Part shown: piece by piece, positions 35,428-41,283 of the stretch
How the letters are laid out: every line of letters starts with the position of its first letter
Numbering within the stretch: position 1 is the first letter of the stretch
Origin: Bacteroidota bacterium
Lineage (GTDB): Bacteria > Bacteroidota > Ignavibacteria > UBA10030
NCBI GenBank assembly: GCA_017882185.1
Contig: JADGQA010000004.1
Location: 1 to 41,283, forward strand
Length of the DNA: 41,283 nucleotides
Reading direction: 5' to 3'
Made by a program: the position numbers and the translations under genes
Notes under the pieces: model-generated
What the model was told of the DNA's origin: nothing
What the model saw: only the letters and a program-made list of their open reading frames with translations
Database searches by the model: none

Positions 35428-36287
35428 TCTGCATATTCCTCGCTGGGAGTGGCAGCACGGCGCCTCCTGCAGACACACTGTTTGTTTCTGAGACTTCATT
35501 TGGATCGTTTGAGCAGGCCACCCGCATAACCGTCAGTCCGGAGGGGAAGGTCTACGTCATTGATTCCAAAAGGAATGCCGTCTTAATTTATAAGTCCCCT
35601 CAAGACTCTCCGTCAGTGCTGGGCGGCTATGGTTGGACCGCTACAACGTTCGACAGGCCCACAGGCGTTGCAACGGATGGTCTCAATATTTACGTTTCAG
35701 ACTACGGCAACCACCGCATTCAACGATTCGATCGGTATTCCAATCTCCTTTCCTCCCTATTTACACGCGACTCGACGTATGCGCCAGCACGGTTTGGCTA
35801 TCCCGCTGGCGTTGAACTTTCAAATCAAGGCGACTTAATAATCCTCGATTCAGAGAATCTGAGGATCGTCGAATTCTCATCTGATTCGAGGTTCGAGAGG
35901 AGTTTTGGTGACCTCAACAAAGCTGGAGGCAAGCTCCAGAATCCCGTAAAAGTCTGTTCTGAAGGAGATCAATACGTTTATGTGTTGGAGAAGAACAAAA
36001 TCCTCGAATTTGATTTTTATGGCAACTATCTTCGATCCTTCGCGCAAGATCTTCACAGCGATATTGTCGGCGGGCAGTCCACTCCCGACGGGATCGCGGC
36101 TGTTAGTGCGGATACGTTGTTTTGGTACAACGTAGATGGTACGGTTGGGTCGGAAACGCCCTTGAGAACGCTTCTGGCCGAAGAACCCATCGTGTCTGTG
36201 ACAGACATTGCGTTCTTCGGCAACCGCATGTTTGTTCTCACTCCCCATCGATGCCACATTTTCAAGTTAGAACCCGTCTATCATTAG
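35406..36287 (+). CDS. NHL-type beta-propeller protein, exported
   Basis: 293 residues. A short hydrophobic signal (VLALICIFLAGSGS) precedes several NHL/6-bladed-propeller repeats: ITVSPEGKVYVIDSKRNAVL, then GVATDGLNIYVSDYGNHRIQ and GVELSNQGDLIILDSENLRI. The later blades are more diverged. Such proteins serve as binding scaffolds; no catalytic residues are recognised. The gene begins inside the 3' end of the GWxTD gene in another frame, a sign of tight translational coupling and suggesting that the two products work together. No lipobox cysteine is present. Confidence 0.85.
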   Translation: MATVLALICIFLAGSGSTAPPADTLFVSETSFGSFEQATRITVSPEGKVYVIDSKRNAVLIYKSPQDSPSVLGGYGWTATTFDRPTGVATDGLNIYVSDYGNHRIQRFDRYSNLLSSLFTRDSTYAPARFGYPAGVELSNQGDLIILDSENLRIVEFSSDSRFERSFGDLNKAGGKLQNPVKVCSEGDQYVYVLEKNKILEFDFYGNYLRSFAQDLHSDIVGGQSTPDGIAAVSADTLFWYNVDGTVGSETPLRTLLAEEPIVSVTDIAFFGNRMFVLTPHRCHIFKLEPVYH

Positions 36288-36497
36288 GCCCACGGAGTGT
36301 GCGCCGGAATGAAGTTCCTTACCGCGTAGCAGACATTTGGTTTCAGGAGGCCAATCGGGTAGCCAGCTCAAAAATGTTTGGGCACAGCAGGAAAATGTTG
36401 CTTCTTGTCTGATCCTTGATTCTCAGGCCCTTTTCGATTATTTTTCGGGGAATACAACACTACCAATCGACTCAATACACACGGGGAGGATCCCATC

Positions 36498-36914
36498 ATG
36501 GCAACGCGCTGCATTAACAAGGTCATATTGATTGGCAATCTTGGCAAAGATCCTGAGCTGCGATATACCAGTAGCGGGGTCGCGGTCGCAAGTTTCACCC
36601 TTGCAACCAACGAATCGTGGAAGGACCCTGAGGGCAATGTGCAGGAACGTACGCAATGGCATAACATCGTTGCATGGAGAAAACTGGCCGAGATATGCGG
36701 GGAATATCTAAAAAAGGGGGGCAAGATCTATTTAGAGGGGAAACTGCAGTATAGAAATTATGATGACAAGAATGGCGTAAAGCGTTACGTCACGGAAATC
36801 GTGATTGACGAGATGCTTATGCTCGACAACAAAGGTGGATCTGCTTCCGCCGGCGAAACGGCTCCGACACATGAAGAAGCGCCGTCCAGTCCGGCAACCG
36901 ACTTGCCATTCTAA
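36498..36914 (+). CDS. ssb: Single-stranded DNA-binding protein
   Basis: 138 residues. The OB-fold domain (~1-108) has the typical [20 protein letters not shown] start, [17 protein letters not shown] and the block [21 protein letters not shown] short acidic/Pro linker ends in the interaction tip ATDLPF, the counterpart of the usual DDIPF that recruits repair and replication proteins. GGGGAGGA is seven bases before the ATG. It is 210 bp after the propeller gene with no terminator seen between them. Replication, recombination and repair protein in a context of envelope genes. Confidence 0.97.
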   Translation: MATRCINKVILIGNLGKDPELRYTSSGVAVASFTLATNESWKDPEGNVQERTQWHNIVAWRKLAEICGEYLKKGGKIYLEGKLQYRNYDDKNGVKRYVTEIVIDEMLMLDNKGGSASAGETAPTHEEAPSSPATDLPF

Positions 36915-37204
36915 CTCAACGGAGACTGTCCTCCACAACTGGAGATTCCTGCTTGGGTTTCTAGTGTCACACTTGGTCAACCGACACAAGGCGATGCATT
37001 CGTGTTACCCTTCCTGCACCTACTCGTTGTGATGTGGGGGATGCTCCATTCTTGGACAATTGCATCGGAATCAACCGGACAATCGGTCGCAACAATGCCT
37101 CTCATGAAAAAAGCAATAGCCTCGCACAGATTACTGTTCTGCTTTGGATTGGACAGAGATTGATCACGAAACCCTCGTTCCCGATCACTTCGCGTAAGAA
37201 CTCA
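36915..37204 (+). other. Intergenic region between ssb and the gamma-glutamyltransferase gene
   Basis: An open frame continues upstream of the chosen ggt start from a GTG at 37034, but its 57 codons resemble no signal peptide or known domain and it lacks a Shine-Dalgarno. GGACAAT occurs twice (near 37055 and 37077). No terminator or clear promoter is seen; ggt may be read from the ssb transcript. Confidence 0.4.
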
Positions 37205-38902
37205 ATGATTCGATCAAGCCTGATGTATTTTTTCAGTGCTATCGTGTGCCTGTCATCCTTCGCCTCCTCTTCGTCAAAGCGACCGGTCCAGGCAAAACAT
37301 GGGATGGTTGTCTCTGCAGAAAAAATCGCATCCTCAGTCGGTCTGGAAATTCTGAAAGAGGGAGGAAATGCGGTGGATGCTGCCGTTGCAACGGGATTTG
37401 CTCTTGCCGTCACATTTCCCCAAGCGGGGAACATTGGAGGTGGCGGATACATGGTGATAAGGATGGCCGATGGCCGGACTACGTCGTTTGATTACCGCGA
37501 ACAAGCTCCCGCCAAAGCAACGCGCGATATGTTTCTTGATGTGAACGGTCATTTCCTTTCTTCGAAGAGTGAACAGGGATATCTTTCAGCGGGGGTTCCG
37601 GGATCTGTAGCGGGGATGTTGGACGCGCTGGAAAAATATGGCACGATGAAACGGGACCAGGTGTTGACTCCGGCAATACGATTGGCTGAAAAAGGGTTTC
37701 CTGTCGGGGCAGGATTGGCGAAGGTCATGAATGAGAAGTGGAGAGAATTCAAATTGTATTCTTCTACCATGAAAGCCTTTGCACGAAAAGGCAAACCGTA
37801 TCGTAGAGGTGACACTCTCATTCAAAAAGAGCTCGCGGAAACACTCAAGAGGATCCTGAAAGATGGAAAGGATGGATTCTACCAGGGCAAAACGGCCGAA
37901 TTGCTCGTGAAAGAGATGAAGAAGGGAGGCGGACTCATCAGCCAAGAGGATTTAAAAGCCTACCAGGCATTGGAGAAGCCTGTCGTTGAGGGGACATATC
38001 GCGGTTGTGATATCATTTCCATGGGACCTTCAAGTTCGGGTGGGGTGGTTTTGATTCATTTGCTGAATTTGCTCGAGCGATACGATATTGCAACAAGCGG
38101 TTTTGGCACTCCTCGCACCATCTCCCTCATGGCAGAAGCGATGAAGCTTGCCTATGCAGATCGCGCTGAATTTCTGGGCGATGCCGGTTTCTATCCGGTA
38201 CCCGTGAAGAAGTTGTTGTCGAAGGAGTATGCTGATGGGCGGGCTGCATTGATCGATACGGTCAGAGCCACCCCAAGCACGGAAATTTCTCATGGGACAA
38301 TCCCACCGCATGAAGAAACCGAGACTACCCATTACTCGGTTGTCGACAAATGGAGAAATGCTGTCAGTACCACGACAACGATCAACAGTTGGTTCGGATC
38401 GGGTATCGTAGTCGGTGGAGCCGGATTCTTCCTGAACAACGAAATGGATGACTTCTCCGGCAAGCCGGGAACACCCAACCAGTATGGACTTCTTGGCGGG
38501 GAAGCAAACTCCATTCAGCCGAACAAACGGATGTTGAGCGCCATGACGCCGACCATCGTGTTGAAAGATAACCAACCGTATCTGGTCGTTGGTTCTCCAG
38601 GCGGTTCGACAATCATTACCACGGTCTTGCAGGTCGTCCTCAACGTCATTGATCACAAGATGAACGTGAAGGAGGCCGTGGATGCCAAGAGAATTCACCA
38701 TCAATGGTACCCCGACACACTCTTCTTTGAGCACAAAAGCCTTTCGAAAAAAGTCGCAAAGAGTCTGAGAAAACGCGGCTACAACGTTGCCGAGCGGACA
38801 GGGTCTCAGGGACGTGTAGAAGCAATCCTTGTTGATAGGAAGAATGGGATCCTTTATGGAGCTACCGATCCCCGTGGGCATGGAGCAGTCGCAGGTTATT
38901 GA
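37205..38902 (+). CDS. ggt: Gamma-glutamyltransferase (glutathione hydrolase precursor)
   Basis: Ntn-hydrolase that cleaves or transfers the gamma-glutamyl group of glutathione and peptides in the periplasm. With this start the precursor has 565 residues and a signal peptide (MIRSSLMYFFSAIVCLSSFA). The conserved GGNAVDAAVATGFAL and GNIGGGGYMVIR blocks are present, and the substrate-binding Arg in FDYRE. Self-cleavage should occur before Thr374 in ETTHYSVVDK, giving large and small subunits. The oxyanion/binding Ser pair lies in GPSSSGGVVL of the large subunit segment here, and NNEMDDFS follows in the small subunit. The Shine-Dalgarno is weak. Confidence 0.95.
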   Translation: MIRSSLMYFFSAIVCLSSFASSSSKRPVQAKHGMVVSAEKIASSVGLEILKEGGNAVDAAVATGFALAVTFPQAGNIGGGGYMVIRMADGRTTSFDYREQAPAKATRDMFLDVNGHFLSSKSEQGYLSAGVPGSVAGMLDALEKYGTMKRDQVLTPAIRLAEKGFPVGAGLAKVMNEKWREFKLYSSTMKAFARKGKPYRRGDTLIQKELAETLKRILKDGKDGFYQGKTAELLVKEMKKGGGLISQEDLKAYQALEKPVVEGTYRGCDIISMGPSSSGGVVLIHLLNLLERYDIATSGFGTPRTISLMAEAMKLAYADRAEFLGDAGFYPVPVKKLLSKEYADGRAALIDTVRATPSTEISHGTIPPHEETETTHYSVVDKWRNAVSTTTTINSWFGSGIVVGGAGFFLNNEMDDFSGKPGTPNQYGLLGGEANSIQPNKRMLSAMTPTIVLKDNQPYLVVGSPGGSTIITTVLQVVLNVIDHKMNVKEAVDAKRIHHQWYPDTLFFEHKSLSKKVAKSLRKRGYNVAERTGSQGRVEAILVDRKNGILYGATDPRGHGAVAGY

Positions 38903-38904
38903 AC

Positions 38905-38933
38905 TTGCATGTTCCACCTAAGTTTTGTATCGT
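38905..38933 (+). promoter_or_regulatory. Possible promoter of the cobalamin riboswitch transcript
   Basis: TTGCAT (38905-38910), 17-bp spacer, TATCGT (38928-38933). Transcription would start near 38940, just before the riboswitch. The match to consensus is only moderate (three and four bases of six), so this is a weak call supported mainly by position after the ggt stop. Confidence 0.35.
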
Positions 38934-38962
38934 AGACCCACGCAACTGTTCTTTTCAATAAC

Positions 38963-39150
38963 CGTGATGGTGTCCCGCCCAAACCGATTGGTTTACGCGG
39001 GATGAAAAGGGAATTCCGTTTGCAACATATTCGGAAGCTGCCCCGCAACTGTAAGTGAGGAGATCTGAATTGCACGTCACTGTGGTTTTTCAACCACGGG
39101 AAGACATTCAGGCGAACCAACACTCACGAGCCAGGAGACCTGCCATTACA
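38963..39150 (+). ncRNA. Cobalamin (adenosylcobalamin-type) riboswitch
   Basis: Class-defining elements appear in order: GATGGTGTCCCGC at the 5' side, AAAAGGGAA (39005-39013), the core GCTGCCCCGCAACTGTAAG (39037-39055), a GTGG-CCAC hairpin followed by GGGAAG, and a perfect B12 box AGCCAGGAGACCTGCC (39129-39144). It lies upstream of a BtuB-type receptor, the classical target, and an intrinsic terminator follows before the gene, so control is probably by transcription termination when cobalamin is bound. Confidence 0.95.
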
Positions 39151-39208
39151 AGCCACCAAGATACCTTCGCGGGAAGGTGCTTACTCGACTATAGACTTCG
39201 CAGTCATG

Positions 39209-39242
39209 AGCCCCAATCTTCGCAAAGGTTGGGGCTTTTTTT
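39209..39242 (+). terminator. Riboswitch expression-platform terminator
   Basis: AGCCCCAATC (39209-39218) pairs with GGTTGGGGCT (39227-39236), ten pairs with one T-G wobble, loop TTCGCAAA, then T to 39242. It ends 21 bp before the receptor start. A competing partner exists: ACCTTCGCG (39163-39171) is complementary to CGCAAAGGT (39221-39229) except for one base, and could act as antiterminator; the same ACCTTC can instead close a local hairpin with GAAGGT (39173-39178). Confidence 0.88.
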
Positions 39243-39263
39243 ATACATATCGAGGGATACAAT

Positions 39264-41192
39264 ATGAGCGGATTGACCAAAATGGTTCTCTGGTGCGTGT
39301 TTCCGGTTCTTGCGTTCGGACAGGAATTTCGGACGGATTCTGCGAAGACGTACAAAACGGAAGAAGTCGTCGTGACCGCAACAAGGAGTGCGATCTCTGA
39401 AAAGGATGCTCCGTCTCCAACAGAAGTGCTTGGAGCCAGGGAGATTAGGAACGCAAATGGGGTCACCGTTGCGGATGCTCTCCAGACTTACACTGGAATT
39501 TTGCTCAGGGAGTATGGAGCGGGTGCATCCTTGGCAACGGTATCATTAAGGGGCTCTGCATCAGAACATGTACTGGTGCTGATAGACGGGAATCGGTTCA
39601 CAGGTTTCCAAAATGGCCTCGTGGACTTCAGTCTGTTGCCCCTCGACAATGTCTCTCGTATAGAAATACTCCACGGTGGTGCATCTGCGCTCTACGGCGC
39701 CGATGCAGTTGGGGGAGTGATCAACATTCTCACGCGCCCGGTCGGAACCGACTTTCACGTGAATGCTAAAGGCTCAATCGGTTCCTATGGCTTTCAACGA
39801 TATTCGGCTCTTGCCCAGGGAGGATCCGGCGGTTTGGGTATCGTCGCGGGCTATTCCAACGAACGTGGGAAAGACAATTATCCGTTCTCCTTCCATCGTC
39901 CGAATACTCCTGATACGAGCATTGACCGCGTGGATGCAGATTACCGGAAGAATGAACTCTATATCAATGGAAATCTGAACACTGATGAGTACTCTTCCTT
40001 GAGTCTCTCTGTCCAAAATGTCAACGCTGATCGCGGGTCTCCCGGTCCGATTTATAGTGCGAGCGATCGGAGCCTCGCCAAGGAAAACGACAAAAACGTC
40101 AATATCCACCTTGGATATCGCGACGACCGGATTTCTGGGACGGAACTCTCACTCAACACCGGATATCAATACAGTTACGAGACGTATGTGGATCCTGCGT
40201 ATTTGATGAATTCTTTCTACAAGAACCTCCTGGTGAGCCTGAATCCTCAGTTCCAGGCGATCCTGACTGCGGAAGACAGACTGATCGCGGGCGGTGAGTT
40301 TGTGCAGGGCATACTTGAAGGAAATGACTTCGGCGCACGAATTCAGCGAACACAAACATCGGTCTATCTTTCAAACGAGTACGCCGATGAGACCGCGCGG
40401 CCCATGTTCGATCGGATTTCGCTGTTCCAGACGCTGCGGTATGATCATTTTTCCGATGTTGGTCACGCGTTGACGCCCAAAGTGGGCTTCAATCTCAGAA
40501 TGATCCGCACCGGCGATGTCCGCCTGCGCGCCAGCTTCGGGCAAAGCTACCGCGCACCGTCGTTCAACGATCTCTATTACGTTCCGTTCAACAATCGGGA
40601 ACTTCAGCCTGAGCATTCTCAAAGCTTCGATGCCGGTGTACTTGCGCGTGGTGTGTTGTGGGGGGAGCATTCGATCGAGGCAACCTATTTCAGTGCTACC
40701 ACGAAAGACCGAATAGTATTCGATCCTGTGAGTTATGTTCCTGTTAACATCGGCAAGACAGTCTCTCAGGGGGTCGAATCCTCGTACCGGGGTGAATTGA
40801 TGGACGGAACCGCTGAAATCGTCCTTAGTTACACCTACACGGATGCCAGGAAAAGGAATAGTTCATCAACAACTGATTCGACGTTCAACAAACAGTTGGC
40901 ATTTATTCCTCAGAATCTATTTAAGGCCGTTCTTTCACTTCATCTCCAACCGTTCACGATTAATATGTTCCGCCTCTTCACGGGTGTGCGGCCGGTCAAT
41001 GAAGACAATACGGAGTCGCTTCCTTCATATTCTCTCACGAACGCGAACATTGTGGCAAGCGTACCATTCGGGCCCTGGGAGGTTTCGGCAAAAGTAGAAG
41101 TGGACAATGTCTTCAACGTCCAGTATCAGGTCTATCCTGCTTACCCAATGCCTGGGAGAACGTATAAGCTGGACGTCGGCGTGGAATATTGA
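39264..41192 (+). CDS. btuB: BtuB-like TonB-dependent cobalamin receptor
   Basis: 642 residues. Signal peptide 1-19 (FPVLAFG-Q). TonB box EVVVTATR (34-41) is followed by a plug domain (~47-155) with VSLRGSASEHVLVLIDGNRF, then VSRIEILHGGASALYGADAV and GGVINILTR, the usual BtuB/FepA pattern. The barrel ends in KLDVGVEY with terminal Tyr. Cobalamin as ligand is inferred from the riboswitch and the compact BtuB-like size; sequence alone would allow another corrinoid or a siderophore. GAGGGA lies before the ATG. A further gene starts 75 bp downstream, so this is probably the first gene of a B12-uptake operon. Confidence 0.92.
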   Translation: MSGLTKMVLWCVFPVLAFGQEFRTDSAKTYKTEEVVVTATRSAISEKDAPSPTEVLGAREIRNANGVTVADALQTYTGILLREYGAGASLATVSLRGSASEHVLVLIDGNRFTGFQNGLVDFSLLPLDNVSRIEILHGGASALYGADAVGGVINILTRPVGTDFHVNAKGSIGSYGFQRYSALAQGGSGGLGIVAGYSNERGKDNYPFSFHRPNTPDTSIDRVDADYRKNELYINGNLNTDEYSSLSLSVQNVNADRGSPGPIYSASDRSLAKENDKNVNIHLGYRDDRISGTELSLNTGYQYSYETYVDPAYLMNSFYKNLLVSLNPQFQAILTAEDRLIAGGEFVQGILEGNDFGARIQRTQTSVYLSNEYADETARPMFDRISLFQTLRYDHFSDVGHALTPKVGFNLRMIRTGDVRLRASFGQSYRAPSFNDLYYVPFNNRELQPEHSQSFDAGVLARGVLWGEHSIEATYFSATTKDRIVFDPVSYVPVNIGKTVSQGVESSYRGELMDGTAEIVLSYTYTDARKRNSSSTTDSTFNKQLAFIPQNLFKAVLSLHLQPFTINMFRLFTGVRPVNEDNTESLPSYSLTNANIVASVPFGPWEVSAKVEVDNVFNVQYQVYPAYPMPGRTYKLDVGVEY

Positions 41193-41266
41193 TTCATCAG
41201 ATTTGGTTCGTTCGAAAATTTTCGCTATCATCCACTTACTTTTATTCGCAGAAAGGAGATTCAACC

Positions 41267-41283
41267 ATGAGATACACAATTCT
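41267..41283 (+). CDS. Start of a further gene (partial, cut by window edge)
   Basis: An ATG eight bases after a strong AAAGGAG is followed by codons for MRYTI and then the window ends. The Met-Arg start could open a signal peptide, but too little is seen to say. The position after the riboswitch-controlled receptor suggests a role in cobalamin uptake or processing. No function assigned. Confidence 0.6.

Noticed and set aside
37034-37204. N-terminal extension of the gamma-glutamyltransferase
   Set aside because: A good signal peptide begins at Met 37205; the upstream 57 codons would bury it and have no ribosome-binding site.
1-41283. tRNA genes, insertion sequences, CRISPR repeats, prophage or defence genes
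   Set aside because: No cloverleaf with CCA end, no transposase or terminal repeats, no spaced direct repeats and no foreign-looking gene blocks were found on reading.

Overview
The window is about 41 kb from a bacterium of the Bacteroidota/Chlorobiota group, most likely an Ignavibacteria-type lineage. The evidence is the beta' and uL2 sequence types (uL2 reads DHPMGGG where proteobacteria have DHPHGGG), a secY-map-infA-rpmJ order with no adk, a type IX secretion (T9SS)-like C-terminal domain, a PorV/PorQ-type outer-membrane protein and a GWxTD-domain protein. All genes lie on the + strand. I see no tRNA, rRNA, insertion sequence, CRISPR array or prophage.

Region 1 (1-24870) is one nearly unbroken expression superoperon: end of rpoB, rpoC, str genes (rpsL, rpsG, fusA, tuf), the S10 cluster (rpsJ to rpsQ), the spc cluster (rplN to rpmJ, including secY, map and infA), the alpha cluster (rpsM, rpsK, rpsD, rpoA, rplQ) and the ribosome-assembly GTPase engB, closed by a strong hairpin terminator. 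A consensus-like sigma70 promoter (TTGACA-N17-TATATT) sits between rpoC and rpsL. Small hairpins occupy several otherwise tight gene junctions and are candidates for processing or autoregulation sites. rpmJ (37 codons) is present. Many ribosomal genes start with GTG or TTG, and uL5, uL22 and bL17 carry low-complexity Lys/Ala-rich tails.

Region 2 (24871-33779) is an envelope/export operon. It starts from a promoter with the same hexamers, spacer length and following base as the one before rpsL. A roughly 300-nt leader follows, containing a 21-codon upstream ORF whose Shine-Dalgarno region is almost the full complement of the 16S rRNA 3' end. Then come a DUF4397-like lipoprotein, a TonB-dependent receptor with an N-terminal carboxypeptidase-regulatory-like domain, an 1143-residue secreted protein with a T9SS-like C-terminal domain, and a PorV/PorQ-type barrel, ending at a strong terminator. 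The likely logic is surface display of the large protein next to a TonB receptor, but the substrate is unknown.

Region 3 (33780-41283) holds an overlapping pair (GWxTD-domain protein and NHL-type beta-propeller), ssb, a periplasmic gamma-glutamyltransferase, and a cobalamin riboswitch with its own intrinsic terminator controlling a BtuB-like TonB receptor. The first codons of a further gene lie at the right edge. The most novel-looking element is the leader at 25159-25456; the riboswitch-terminator unit and the four-gene export operon are also worth follow-up.
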